Positions 1 through 8,739 of a stretch of 64,000 bases of DNA are shown piece by piece. This DNA comes from Betaproteobacteria bacterium. GTDB lineage: Bacteria; Pseudomonadota; Gammaproteobacteria; Burkholderiales; Usitatibacteraceae. Every line of letters starts with the position of its first letter. The first letter of the stretch is position 1. The notes beneath the pieces were generated by a model that worked only from the letters and a program-made list of their open reading frames with translations, searched no databases and had not been told where the DNA came from. Position numbers and translations under genes: made by a program. The stretch is from assembly GCA_016711875.1 (NCBI GenBank), contig JADJSD010000003.1, positions 868,001 to 932,000 of the forward strand, written 5' to 3'.

Positions 1-239
1 TCGCGCTGCTCGCGCGGGCCGTGGCGGAGGCCACCTCGGCCGCGCCGTGGACGCAGGTCGCGGCCATGCCGCAGACGGCCTTCCTGGTCGAGGCCCTCGT
101 CGCGGCCAATGCCCATCGCACCCACCGCCCCGAGCCCCGCGGTGTCGAGGCGCGCGTGGCCTGGCTCGTCGACCTCTTCGGCCGTCTCGAGACGCTCGAG
201 CACGGCGCCCGGCCCCAGCGCTCGAACGCCGGGCCCTGA
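1..239 (+). CDS. 3' end of a protein-coding gene of unknown function
   Basis: An open frame enters from the left edge (codons in phase with position 3) and ends at the TGA at 237-239, giving 78 visible C-terminal residues. The segment is Ala/Arg-rich and looks helical (around AFLVEALVAANAH and ARVAWLVDLFGRLETLE). It has no signal peptide, membrane segment or motif that I recognise. It lies on the same strand as the next small gene, 20 bp away. The true start is outside the window, so no function is assigned; the coding call rests on codon use and the uninterrupted frame. Confidence 0.5.
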   Translation, partial: ALLARAVAEATSAAPWTQVAAMPQTAFLVEALVAANAHRTHRPEPRGVEARVAWLVDLFGRLETLEHGARPQRSNAGP

Positions 240-259
240 ACCGCCGGGCCGGGGCCGCC

Positions 260-421
260 ATGGACTGGAGCGCCCTCGCCCGCTGGGAATGGCTCGTGAT
301 CGAGCTCGTGATCCTGGCCATCGCGGTACGCGAGCTCGTCTCGGTCCGGCGCGAACTGCGGCGGGACCGCGAACGCGATGCGCTCCTCGAGCGCGAGAAG
401 GACCGGGACGCGGCGCCGTGA
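260..421 (+). CDS. small single-pass membrane protein, unknown function
   Basis: A 53-residue product starting at the ATG at 260, 20 bp after the previous stop. Residues about 9-26 (from WEWLVIELVILAIAV) form one hydrophobic helix. The rest is a strongly charged Arg/Glu/Asp tail (RRELRRDRERDALLEREKD) that probably lies in the cytoplasm and may be a short coiled coil. I do not recognise the family. The tight spacing suggests co-transcription with the truncated gene upstream. The stop at 419-421 is followed by a convergent hydrolase gene. Confidence 0.5.
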   Translation: MDWSALARWEWLVIELVILAIAVRELVSVRRELRRDRERDALLEREKDRDAAP

Positions 422-444
422 CCCCCCCGGCCCGCCTGCCGGCA

Positions 445-1167
445 TCACCGGGGCAGCAAGCGCTCCACCGCCGCGCGCACCTCGGCGCGAATGATCGCCT
501 GCGCTGCGGGATGCACGGCGCCGCAGGCCAGCGTGCAGCCCGAGTCGGTCGGCCACTCGAAATCGCAGTGGCTCGCGCCCTCGACGCGAAGGTCCCTCTC
601 CCGGTGCGCGAAGGCCTCTCGCCAGGGCGCGGAAATGTTGTACGCGTTGCAGAAGGCAGGCGGGCCGTGCAGGAGGATGGCCGGCACGCCGAGCGCGCGC
701 GCCGCCTCGCGTCCCGCGCCGGAAGGCCGGTCGAAAGCGTCCAGGCCGATGTAGCCGGCGACGCCGGGCGTTCCGGCCGCGAGCAGGGCGGAAAGCCCGC
801 CGGCCGAAAAGCCGACGAGCACCACGCGTTCGACGCGATGGCCCCACGCGCCTTCGCGAAGGCGCGCGACGAGCCCGGCCAGGGCGCGTCCATTGGCGCG
901 CGAATCGACGCGGGAAGGCAAGGCGGGAACGATGGCGATGCGGCCGTCGGCCGCGAGCGCACGGGCGTAGCCGGAAAGGCTCGCGGGTTCGCGCAGGAAC
1001 CCGTGCGCGAGCACCACGGCATCGGTCGAGGCGATGGAAGGCGCGTGCCATTCGACACGAACGAGCGTCCCGTCGATCTCCAATTCCCGCATCGGGACCT
1101 CTGCGCGCAGCGAACCCGTCCCGAATCCTGCCAGGAAAGTCGCGACGATCGCGGCAAGTCGCCTCAT
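445..1167 (-). CDS. secreted alpha/beta-hydrolase
   Basis: A 240-residue alpha/beta-hydrolase. Residues 1-22 look like a signal peptide (basic MRR start, hydrophobic core, cleavage after SLRA), so the enzyme is probably periplasmic. The oxyanion-loop HG is at about 55-56 and the nucleophile elbow is GFSAGG with Ser121. A late His lies in GASHCDFEW, near residue 202. There are several cysteines near the C-terminus (HCDFEW, DSGCTLACG), compatible with disulfide bonding in the periplasm. The family is broad (esterases, dienelactone-hydrolase-like, chlorophyllase-like), so the substrate cannot be read from sequence. It is transcribed divergently from bchO, 83 bp away. Confidence 0.8.
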   Translation of the reverse strand: MRRLAAIVATFLAGFGTGSLRAEVPMRELEIDGTLVRVEWHAPSIASTDAVVLAHGFLREPASLSGYARALAADGRIAIVPALPSRVDSRANGRALAGLVARLREGAWGHRVERVVLVGFSAGGLSALLAAGTPGVAGYIGLDAFDRPSGAGREAARALGVPAILLHGPPAFCNAYNISAPWREAFAHRERDLRVEGASHCDFEWPTDSGCTLACGAVHPAAQAIIRAEVRAAVERLLPR

Positions 1168-1250
1168 GGCATCGATGGTAGCGCGCCTCCTTCGGGCCCC
1201 TCAAGGCGCCGCCTGACCGAATCGCGATGCTGACCTGCAGCCGGCCCCCG

Positions 1251-2135
1251 ATGAAATCCCCGCCCGTCCCGAGTTTCGTTCCGCACGACTGGCCCCATCG
1301 CGCCGCGAGCCTCGCCATCGAGGCGGGCGGCGTGCGCTGGCACGTGCAGCGCGCCGGGCGCGGACCCGTGGTGCTGCTCCTGCACGGGTCCGGCGCTTCC
1401 TCCCATTCCTGGGCCGACCTGTTACCCGTCCTCACCGATCGCGCGACGGTGGTCGCGCCGGACCTGCCGGGCCACGGCTTCACTTCCGGAATCCGCGACG
1501 GCGATTGCACCCTCACGCGCGTGGCGACGGCGATCGACCGATTGCTGGAAGCCCTGGCGCTCGGCCCGGTCCGCGTCGTCGCCGGACATTCCGCTGGCGC
1601 CGCGCTCGCCATCCGCTGGGCCCTCGGCACGCCGCGCCCGTCCGCTTCCCTCGTGGGCTTTGCCCCCTCGCTCGTGCCGCCACCGGCGCTCTACACGACA
1701 TTTCTCGCGCCGATCGTCACGCCCGTCGCGACCTCCGCCTTCGCCACTTCCCTTCTCGCCTCGCTGGCCGGTCGCGCGCGCCTCGTCGACCGCCTGCTGG
1801 ATTCCACGCGCTCGCCCATTCCCGCGGCCCAGCGCGCCCGCTACGAGACGCTCTTCCGAAGCCCCGGGCACGTGCGCGGGACGATGCGGTTCATGGCTGC
1901 CGCCGACCTCCCGGCGCTTCTGGAGGACGCGAAGCGGCTCACGGTGCCGGCCACGTTCATTCTGGGTCGCAATGACGACTGGGTTCCGGAACGCAGCCTC
2001 AGGCCGATCCTCGCGCGCGCCTTTCCCGACGCCGCGATCGAGACCTGGGACGACGGTCACCTGCTGCATGAGGTCGAGCCGGAGCGGGCCGCCCGCGTCA
2101 TCGCCGGCCGGCTGCCCGCGAAGGCCCGGTCATGA
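1251..2135 (+). CDS. bchO: BchO-like alpha/beta-hydrolase (magnesium chelatase accessory protein)
   Basis: A 294-residue alpha/beta-hydrolase matching the BchO pattern found in photosynthesis gene clusters. The N-terminus around WPHRAAS and VRWHVQ, the HGSGASSHSW loop (about 45-54), DLPGHGF (71-77) and the nucleophile elbow GHSAG (112-116, Ser114) are followed by the late Asp/His region (GRNDDWVPE, DDGHLLHE). BchO is thought to help magnesium chelatase (BchHID) in bacteriochlorophyll synthesis. I chose the ATG at 1251 because family members begin shortly before the WP(N/H)R segment; an in-frame ATG at 1227 would add eight residues. The stop overlaps the start of bciB (ATGA), so the two are translationally coupled. 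A generic hydrolase is the alternative. Confidence 0.7.
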   Translation: MKSPPVPSFVPHDWPHRAASLAIEAGGVRWHVQRAGRGPVVLLLHGSGASSHSWADLLPVLTDRATVVAPDLPGHGFTSGIRDGDCTLTRVATAIDRLLEALALGPVRVVAGHSAGAALAIRWALGTPRPSASLVGFAPSLVPPPALYTTFLAPIVTPVATSAFATSLLASLAGRARLVDRLLDSTRSPIPAAQRARYETLFRSPGHVRGTMRFMAAADLPALLEDAKRLTVPATFILGRNDDWVPERSLRPILARAFPDAAIETWDDGHLLHEVEPERAARVIAGRLPAKARS

Positions 2136-3334
2136 GCCAGGCGGCGCCCGCGCGCGACCTTTGCACGGACTGCGGCATCTCCCGGACCTCCGAGCCGGGC
2201 CGGTGCGGCCGGGCCTGCCAGTTCATCAAGCCCGACTACCCCGGCCTCGAGGCGCGCGTGCACGGCCGCAGCCGCGAAGCGGGTCGCGAGGACGAGCTGC
2301 ACTTCGGGCCGTATCGCCGCATGCTCAAGGCACGGCTCGCCGCGCCGCTCGAGGGCGCGCAGTGGACGGGCATCACGACCCGCCTGGCCGAGCGGTTGCT
2401 CGAGACGGGCGCCGTCGATGCGGTGCTCGCGATGGCGCCGCATCCCGACGACCCCTGGCGGCCGATGCCGGTGCTGGTGACGAAGGCCGGGGACATGAAG
2501 CGCTGCCGCGGGATGCGCATGGGCTACGCACCGCTGCTTTCGCTTCTCGAGCCCGCGCGGGACCGGGGCTACCGGCGTCTCGCGGTGGTGGGCATTCCGT
2601 GCCAGGTCTACGCCCTGCGCGCGCTGGAGGCCGAATGGGGATTCGAGCGCCTCTACGTGATCGGCACCCCCTGCTCCGACAACACCACGACCGAGCGCTT
2701 CCACGAGTTCCTCGCGCTCGTCTCGCCGGAGCCGGAGTCGATCACCTACCTCGAGTTCCGAGCCGACTACCACGTCGAGATCCGCCACCGCGACGGCCGC
2801 AAGCGCGAGGTCCCCTTCCTCATGCTGCCGCTGTCGAAGCTGCCCGCCGACTTCTTCCCGCTCACCTGCCGCACCTGCGTCGACTACACGAACGCGCTCG
2901 CCGACATCACCGTGGGCTACATGGGCGGCGAAGGCGAACAGTGGCTCATCGTCCGCAACGAGCGCGGCGAGGAACTCGTGAAGTTGCTGGGCGACGAACT
3001 CGTCACCTCGACACCGGGGAGCCGCGGAAACCGGCGCGGGCCTGTGAAGGGGTTCCTGCGGAACGTGGCGCGCGCCGCCGGAGGATTGCCGCTTCGCGCG
3101 ATGCCCGACTGGGCCCGCCCTCTCGTCGCCTGGCTCATGCCGCGCATCGGCCCGCGCGGCCTGGAGTTCGCGCGCGCCCGCGTCGAGATGAAGGCGATCG
3201 AATCCGTCCTGCACCTGCGCCGCGAGGCGCCCCGCCGCATGAAGTCCCTGATTCCCGTTCACGTGTGGAAGCTCGCGCAGGACTACGGGCTCACCGCGTC
3301 GTCCGGCGAGCGGGAATCGAAAACCCGGTCCTGA
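2132..3334 (+). CDS. bciB: BciB/FrhB-family flavo-iron-sulfur reductase (candidate 8-vinyl reductase)
   Basis: A 400-residue member of the coenzyme F420 hydrogenase/dehydrogenase beta-subunit family. Cys11, Cys14, Cys25 and Cys29 form an N-terminal iron-sulfur motif. The family signature GIPCQVYALRALE is in the middle, with GTPCSDN soon after, and a second cysteine pair (TCRTC, Cys246/Cys249) precedes DYTNALADITVGYMGG. In phototrophs BciB reduces the 8-vinyl group of divinyl (proto)chlorophyllide using ferredoxin. That role is inferred here from the family and from the ATGA overlap with bchO. Relatives in non-phototrophs act on other substrates (F420, glutamate synthase-like partners), so without other bch genes in view the specific function is likely but not proven. 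Confidence 0.65.
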   Translation: MSQAAPARDLCTDCGISRTSEPGRCGRACQFIKPDYPGLEARVHGRSREAGREDELHFGPYRRMLKARLAAPLEGAQWTGITTRLAERLLETGAVDAVLAMAPHPDDPWRPMPVLVTKAGDMKRCRGMRMGYAPLLSLLEPARDRGYRRLAVVGIPCQVYALRALEAEWGFERLYVIGTPCSDNTTTERFHEFLALVSPEPESITYLEFRADYHVEIRHRDGRKREVPFLMLPLSKLPADFFPLTCRTCVDYTNALADITVGYMGGEGEQWLIVRNERGEELVKLLGDELVTSTPGSRGNRRGPVKGFLRNVARAAGGLPLRAMPDWARPLVAWLMPRIGPRGLEFARARVEMKAIESVLHLRREAPRRMKSLIPVHVWKLAQDYGLTASSGERESKTRS

Positions 3335-3355
3335 ACCCTCTCCCTGGAGGCCCCG

Positions 3356-3628
3356 ATGAAAGACAAGTCCGCCGCGCTATCCCTCGCCGCCCCGTCGTCC
3401 CAGAATCTCTGGATGGGAATCGCCGCCGTCGCCCTGGCCCTGATGGCCTGGAAGGCGACCGGCCAGGTCGGTTTCATGGTCATGGCGGCGGGCATGGCCG
3501 CGCTCACGCCGGCATGGGCCTTCCGCATGGCGGGCGCGGGCCGCGCGAGCCCGAAGTGGGCGCGCAGCCTCGTCGCGCCAGGTCTCTTCCTCATCGTCGC
3601 GGGCATCTTCCAGATCCTCGCGCGCTGA
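3356..3628 (+). CDS. small membrane protein, three predicted helices
   Basis: A 90-residue protein beginning 21 bp after bciB, with a GGAGG-like ribosome binding site just upstream of the ATG. Hydrophobic segments lie at about 19-33, 38-56 and 71-88, separated by short polar loops, so nearly the whole protein is membrane-embedded. I do not recognise a family. The close same-strand spacing suggests co-transcription with bchO-bciB. The short gap after it (3629-3658) separates it from a convergent receptor gene. Confidence 0.6.
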   Translation: MKDKSAALSLAAPSSQNLWMGIAAVALALMAWKATGQVGFMVMAAGMAALTPAWAFRMAGAGRASPKWARSLVAPGLFLIVAGIFQILAR

Positions 3629-3658
3629 AGGCGCGCCGCGGATCCGCGCGAGGACGAT

Positions 3659-4630
3659 TCAGTCCGCGCGGATGCCAGCCGCCTTCACCACTTTCGCGTT
3701 CGATTCGTGCTCGGCGCGCACGAGGGCGGCGAACGCCTCCGGCGTGCCGGTGCTCACGACGTTGTCGAGCTTCACGAGGCGTTCGCTCACCGCCGCGTCC
3801 GCGAGCGCGCGGTTCACCTCGGCATTCAGTCGCTTCACGTGCTCGGGTGGCATCCTCGCCGGCGCGAAGAAGCCGAAGACCGAGGTGAGATTCGCGGCCG
3901 GGTAGCCGAGCTGCGCCATCGTCGGTACCGCAGGATGGGCCGGCAGGCGATTCGGCGCGGCCACGGCGAGGAGCCGCAACTTGCCCTGCGAGAGCATCGC
4001 GTTCACGCCCGGGCTCGGGTTGGTCGTGAAGAGTTCGAAGTGCCCGCCCGCGGCATCCGTCACCACCTGGCCGCCGCCCTTGTAGGGCACGTGGTTGATG
4101 TCGATGCGCGCATCGCGCTTCAACTGCTCGAGCATGAGGTGCCCGACCGTCGCCGCCCCCGACGTGGCCAGGTTGAGCCGGCCGGGGTTCGCGCGCGCCT
4201 GCGCGAGCACGTCCTCGAAGCTCCTGCCCGTGAACGACGGCGTGGCGAGGACGTAGACCGGCGAGTACATGACGCTCGCCACCGGCACCAGGTCGCGAAG
4301 CGGGTCGTAGGCGACCGGCATCACGTGCGGGTTGAGCGTGAGCGGGCTGATCGACGCGAAGCCCACCGTGTGGCCGTCGGTGCTCTTCGCCACGGCGTCG
4401 ATGCCGATGCTGCCGCCCGCGCCCGCGCGGTTCTCGATGACGACGGGCTGGCCCAACGCCGGCGAGAGCTTCTCGGCGAGCTGCCGCACGACGGCATCGC
4501 TCGTGCCCCCGGCCGGGTACGCGACGATGACGCGCAGGGGCTTCGCGGGCCAATCCTGCGCCTGCGCGAGGCAGGCCGATGCGAGGGCGACGGATAGCGA
4601 GGCAAGTCGCAGGATGAAGGGACGTTTCAC
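3659..4630 (-). CDS. Bug/TctC-family periplasmic solute-binding protein
   Basis: A 323-residue tripartite tricarboxylate transporter substrate-binding protein of the large betaproteobacterial Bug family. Residues 1-25 are a signal peptide (cleavage after CLAQA). The mature start DWPAKPLRVIVAYPAGGTSD is the family hallmark, followed by GQPVVIENRAGAGGS and HVPYKGGG. Such proteins bind carboxylates or other small organic anions. No TctA/TctB membrane partners are nearby, which is usual for orphan Bug genes. The GTG at 4630 is chosen because it places the signal peptide at the N-terminus; longer in-frame starts upstream add non-family sequence overlapping the divergent neighbour. Confidence 0.9.
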   Translation of the reverse strand: MKRPFILRLASLSVALASACLAQAQDWPAKPLRVIVAYPAGGTSDAVVRQLAEKLSPALGQPVVIENRAGAGGSIGIDAVAKSTDGHTVGFASISPLTLNPHVMPVAYDPLRDLVPVASVMYSPVYVLATPSFTGRSFEDVLAQARANPGRLNLATSGAATVGHLMLEQLKRDARIDINHVPYKGGGQVVTDAAGGHFELFTTNPSPGVNAMLSQGKLRLLAVAAPNRLPAHPAVPTMAQLGYPAANLTSVFGFFAPARMPPEHVKRLNAEVNRALADAAVSERLVKLDNVVSTGTPEAFAALVRAEHESNAKVVKAAGIRAD

Positions 4631-4763
4631 GGAGAACCTGTTCGGCGATGGCGGATGGCAAGGATAGCGTGAACACCGGCGCCGCTTGCCGGCGATCATT
4701 GGCGCCGCCGGTCGCATTGGCCTAGGATCGCGGTCCCCACAAGAACGCATTCGAGGAGAAGAC

Positions 4764-6029
4764 ATGAAACGCCTGGCCGCCGTCCTTTGCGCCGCTCTCG
4801 CCGCCCCGGCCCTCGCCGCCACCCCGCTGCCGCCCATCGCCCCGGAGAAGGCCGGCTTCTCGAAGGAAGGGCTCGCGCGTATCGACGCCTTCTTCGCGCG
4901 CGAGATCGATGCAAATCGCGTGCCCGGCGCGGTCGTCGCCATCGCGCGGGACGGGAAGCTCGTGCACTACAAGGCCTATGGCTACCTGGACAAGGGTGCC
5001 GGGACGCCCATGCCGCTCGACGCGATCTTCAACCTGGCCTCCATGACGAAGGTGATGGCGTACACGGGCGGCCTCGTCCTGAACGAGCAGGGGCGCCTGC
5101 CGCTCAAGAGCCGCCTGGACGAATACCTGCCGGCCTTCAAGGACCAGAAGCTCGGCGTCGTCGCCGGGGACGAGGTGAAGCTCGAGCCCGCGAAACCGAT
5201 CTACATCCACGACCTCTTCCGCCACACTTCCGGCATCACCTACGGCGGGCGCGGCAACACGCCCGTGCACAAGCTCTATCCGTCGGGGTCCGCGCCGGCC
5301 GCCGCGCAATACACGGGCGAGGAGTTCATCGCGAAGCTCGCCTCGCTGCCCCTGCTCCATCCGCCGGGCACGGTGTGGGACTACGGCTTCTCCACGGACG
5401 TGCTCGGCCTCGTCGTCGAGAAGGTGAGCGGCAAGCCGCTGGGCGGTTTTCTGAAGGACACGGTCTGGGACAAGGTGAAGATGCCCGACACCACCTTCGA
5501 GGTGCCGGCGGACAAGCGCGCCCGTCTCGCCAGGCCGCTTCCCAAGGACCCGATCACCGGCAAGGACCAGCAGATCGTCGCGCTCGCGAAACCGTTCCGG
5601 TTCCACTGCGGCGGTTCGTGCGCGTTCAGCACCGTGGGCGACTACCTGCGCTTCGCGCAGATGCTGCTCGACGGCGGCACGATCGGCGGCCAGCGGGTGC
5701 TCAGCCCGAAGACCGTGGCGACGATGACGAGCGACCACCTGGGCACCGGCATCAGGAACCAGGTAGCGGGCGTCGAGCAGCACCGCGACGGCTACGGCTT
5801 CGGCCTGGGCGTGGCCGTGCGCCTGCACGAAGGCATCGCGGCAACGCCCGGCAGCAAGGGCGACTACACGTGGAACGGCGCGAACGGCACGCTCTTCTGG
5901 AACGACCCCCGGGAGCGGCTCACCGTCGTCGTCGGCACGGCGGCGCCCGGCGAGATCCGCAAGTACTACCGCGAGCAGATGGGTGCGCTGGTGTATGGCG
6001 CCATGACGGCCTCGCGGCCCGCGCCCTAG
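4764..6029 (+). CDS. serine hydrolase of the beta-lactamase (class C-like) family
   Basis: A 421-residue secreted protein. The start at 4764 is preceded by GAGGAG and gives a signal peptide (MKRLAAVLCAALAAPALAA). The catalytic SxxK is Ser93-Met-Thr-Lys96 (NLASMTK), and the conserved Tyr of the second motif is near residue 207 in WDYGFSTDVLG. The GGSCAFSTVGDYLRFAQML segment is typical of the beta-lactamase-related esterase/DD-peptidase group (PF00144). Members hydrolyse esters, peptidoglycan stem peptides or lactams, and the substrate cannot be told here. It converges with the chemotaxis receptor gene, and the two stop codons share CTAG at 6026-6029. Confidence 0.88.
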   Translation: MKRLAAVLCAALAAPALAATPLPPIAPEKAGFSKEGLARIDAFFAREIDANRVPGAVVAIARDGKLVHYKAYGYLDKGAGTPMPLDAIFNLASMTKVMAYTGGLVLNEQGRLPLKSRLDEYLPAFKDQKLGVVAGDEVKLEPAKPIYIHDLFRHTSGITYGGRGNTPVHKLYPSGSAPAAAQYTGEEFIAKLASLPLLHPPGTVWDYGFSTDVLGLVVEKVSGKPLGGFLKDTVWDKVKMPDTTFEVPADKRARLARPLPKDPITGKDQQIVALAKPFRFHCGGSCAFSTVGDYLRFAQMLLDGGTIGGQRVLSPKTVATMTSDHLGTGIRNQVAGVEQHRDGYGFGLGVAVRLHEGIAATPGSKGDYTWNGANGTLFWNDPRERLTVVVGTAAPGEIRKYYREQMGALVYGAMTASRPAP

Positions 6030-7561
6030 GCCGTCCGGAAGATCGCGATCGCGTCCTCGAGTTCGTGCGCCTGGCGGCGCAGGGACTCGGTGGCCGCCGC
6101 GCTCGTCTCGACGAGGGTGGCGTTGCGCTGCGTCGTCTCGTCGAGTTGTTGCACGGCCTGGCCCATCTGCGCGACACCGGCGCTCTGCTCCGCGCTCGCG
6201 GTGCTGATCTCGGCCACCTGCTGGGCGACGCGCTTGATCGAACCGACGACCTGCTCCATGGCGACGTTGGCCTCGTCGGCGAGGCGGGCGCCCTGCTCGG
6301 CGCGCTCCACGCTCGCGGTGATGAGGTCCTTGATCTCCCGCGCGGCCTCGGCGGAGCGGCCGGCGAGCAGGCGCACCTCGCCCGCCACCACCGCGAAGCC
6401 CCGGCCCTGTTCGCCCGCCCGGGCGGCCTCGACGGAGGCATTGAGCGCGAGCAGGTTCGTCTGGAAGGCGATGTCGTCGATGACGCCGAGGATCTGGCGG
6501 ATGCGATTGGCGTTGTCGGTCATGCCGCGCACCGAATCGACGACCCGCGTGACCACCTCGCCACCGCGGTGCGCGGTGTCCGAGGCTTCCCGCGCGATGC
6601 GGTCGGCGTCGACCGCATGGGAGGCGTTCTGCCGCACGGTCGCGGTGAGCTCCTCCATCGTCGCCGACGTCTGTTCCAGCGCGCTCGCCTGCGATTCCGT
6701 CCGCTGGGCCAGCTCGCCGTTGCCCTCGGCGATTCTGTCGCTCGTGCCGCTCACCTCGTGCGAGGTCCCGCGCACGCGGGTCACGAGCCCGCCCAGCCGT
6801 TCCTTCATGTGGGCGAGCGCGGCCATCACGCTGCCGGCATCTCCCTTGCGCACGGGCACCGGTGTGGCGAGGTCGCCGGCCTCGATGCGCGCGAGGGCGG
6901 TGCGGGCGTCCGACGGCTCGCCCCCGATCTCGCGTTGCAGGTAGCGGACCAACCCGATCGCGAGAATGACGCACGTGACCACGCACACGACCACCAGGCC
7001 GAGGACGACCAGGCGGGCCCCGCCCATGGATGCGACGGCACCCTCGCGTGTGGCCTTCATGTCCGCGCCGGCCTGCGCCCTCAACTTCAGCAGTTCGTCC
7101 TTGAGCGCTCGCCAAGCCGGTGTCTCGGCCGCGCGCAGCCTCGCGGCCGCCCCCGCGGTCTCCTTCGGATTCGCGCGTACCATGGCCTCCACCTCGTCCT
7201 GGATGGCACGGTGCTTTTCGCGCAGCGCGACGATGCGATCGAGCAGCGCCCTCTGTTCGGGCGTGCTCGGGGCCGGGATCGCGGCTTCACGCGCCCGGTC
7301 GAAGTCGGCCACAGCCGCCTTGCGGTTCTCGTAGGCCTTCGGGTTGGCGGGCTCGAGAAGGATGTTGCGGATCGCCTGCCCGGTTTGCAGTCCCTGGGCG
7401 TACATCTCGCCCGCCGCTTGCGCCAGGGCGTCCTCATGCGCGAGGTAGCGTGCGAGGCCGCCTTCGAAAGCGGTCACGCCGTACGCGGCAGCGCCACCGA
7501 GGGCCACCACGATGGCAAGCGGGATGGCGAGCGAGATCAGGAGTCGCTGGCGGAATTTCAT
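6026..7561 (-). CDS. methyl-accepting chemotaxis protein
   Basis: A 511-residue transmembrane chemoreceptor. TM1 is at about 8-28, a helical periplasmic sensing domain (four-helix-bundle type) follows, and TM2 is at about 183-207. Next come a HAMP domain (about 208-262) and the cytoplasmic signalling domain (about 270-505). The hairpin tip VEAARAGEQGRGFAVVAGEV near residue 375 contacts CheA and CheW. There is no C-terminal NWETF-type pentapeptide for CheR tethering. No che genes are adjacent, so it is an orphan receptor whose ligand is unknown. Confidence 0.95.
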   Translation of the reverse strand: MKFRQRLLISLAIPLAIVVALGGAAAYGVTAFEGGLARYLAHEDALAQAAGEMYAQGLQTGQAIRNILLEPANPKAYENRKAAVADFDRAREAAIPAPSTPEQRALLDRIVALREKHRAIQDEVEAMVRANPKETAGAAARLRAAETPAWRALKDELLKLRAQAGADMKATREGAVASMGGARLVVLGLVVVCVVTCVILAIGLVRYLQREIGGEPSDARTALARIEAGDLATPVPVRKGDAGSVMAALAHMKERLGGLVTRVRGTSHEVSGTSDRIAEGNGELAQRTESQASALEQTSATMEELTATVRQNASHAVDADRIAREASDTAHRGGEVVTRVVDSVRGMTDNANRIRQILGVIDDIAFQTNLLALNASVEAARAGEQGRGFAVVAGEVRLLAGRSAEAAREIKDLITASVERAEQGARLADEANVAMEQVVGSIKRVAQQVAEISTASAEQSAGVAQMGQAVQQLDETTQRNATLVETSAAATESLRRQAHELEDAIAIFRTA

Positions 7562-7716
7562 GTTCTTTCCTCATGGGTGGCGGACGGGGCCGGGCTGCGC
7601 CATGCCCCTGTGAGGATTGTCGGACGCCGCGACCGGAAACCTGAGCCGGAATAGGGGCCGACAAGCCCGCCAATTGCCGCGGAACGACCCCAAGCTCCGG
7701 GGAGTATCATGCCGGC

Positions 7717-8718
7717 ATGAACGCCGCCTCCTCGCCCCTGCGCTTTCTCGGCGCCGCGTGGTTCGCACCCGTCATGGGGGTCGCCGGACTATCCCTCGCC
7801 TGGCATCGCGCCGGACCCTTCATGGGCGAGGCCGCCGGCGACGTCGCGCTCGCACTGGCCTTCGCAGCCGCGGTCATGTTCGCCGGCCTGGCCATCGGCT
7901 GGATGGTGCGCGCGGCCCGCTTTCCCGAGGCGATGCGCGAGGACTTCGCGCACCCCGTGCGGCACCCTTTCGTCGCGGCGGTACCGGTATCGGCGATCCT
8001 GCTCGCGACCGCTGCCGTCGCCCTGGACGGCCCTTCGACCATCGCGCGAGGCCTCTGGATGGCGGGCAGCCTCGCGCAACTCGCCACGACGACGTGGGTC
8101 ATCGGCCGGTGGTGGCGCGGCAATCGTCCCGACGGCCTGGCGTGGGCCTCGCTCACGCCGGCGATGTTCATTCCGGTGGTGGGGAACGTGCTGGTGCCGC
8201 TCGCGGGCGTGCCGCTCGGCCACGCCGACTGGTCGGCCGCGCAGTTCGCGATGGGCGCCTTCTTCTGGCCCGTCGTCCAGGTCCTGGTACTCGTCCGGCT
8301 GGCGACCCAGGGGCCCTGGCCGGAACGCCTCCAGCCCGCCGTGTTCATCTTCGTCGCGCCCCCCGCGGTGATCGGCCTCGCGCTGGTCCAGTTCGGGGCG
8401 CCCATCGCGCTCGGCTGGGGCGCCTGGGGCATCGCGCTCCTTTCGCTGCTCGCGGCCGCGACCCAACTGCGGCGGATCGCGGCACTGCCTTTCTCGATCC
8501 CGCACTGGGCGCTGTCGTTCCCGCTGGCAGCCTTCGCGACACTCACGCTCCGGCTGGCGACGCCCGGCACGCCGATGGCGACGTTCGGCGTCGTGGCGCT
8601 GGCCGTGGCATCGCTCGTCGTCGGTGCCCTGCTGGTTGCGACCTTCAGGGGGATTCGCGACGGCACGCTGCTCGCGCCCGAACCGGTCGCCCAGATCCAG
8701 GTCGCGACACCCGCCTGA
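7717..8718 (+). CDS. TehA/SLAC1-family (TDT) membrane transporter
   Basis: A 333-residue, very hydrophobic protein with about ten transmembrane helices and short loops. The early FAPVMGVAGLSLAWHRAG and the later LTPAMFIPVVGNVLVPLAG are typical of the tellurite-resistance/dicarboxylate transporter family that includes TehA and the plant SLAC1 anion channel. These proteins conduct small anions or dicarboxylates, or export sulfite. Substrate choice is not visible from sequence. It stands alone, divergent from the chemoreceptor and convergent with feoB. Confidence 0.8.
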   Translation: MNAASSPLRFLGAAWFAPVMGVAGLSLAWHRAGPFMGEAAGDVALALAFAAAVMFAGLAIGWMVRAARFPEAMREDFAHPVRHPFVAAVPVSAILLATAAVALDGPSTIARGLWMAGSLAQLATTTWVIGRWWRGNRPDGLAWASLTPAMFIPVVGNVLVPLAGVPLGHADWSAAQFAMGAFFWPVVQVLVLVRLATQGPWPERLQPAVFIFVAPPAVIGLALVQFGAPIALGWGAWGIALLSLLAAATQLRRIAALPFSIPHWALSFPLAAFATLTLRLATPGTPMATFGVVALAVASLVVGALLVATFRGIRDGTLLAPEPVAQIQVATPA

Positions 8719-8739
8719 ACCGCCGGCCCGGCGGCCCGC

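Noticed and set aside
6026..6029. Overlap of two convergent genes as a possible annotation error
   Set aside because: Both the beta-lactamase-fold protein and the chemoreceptor end at natural family lengths; sharing CTAG as two stop codons is a harmless coincidence.
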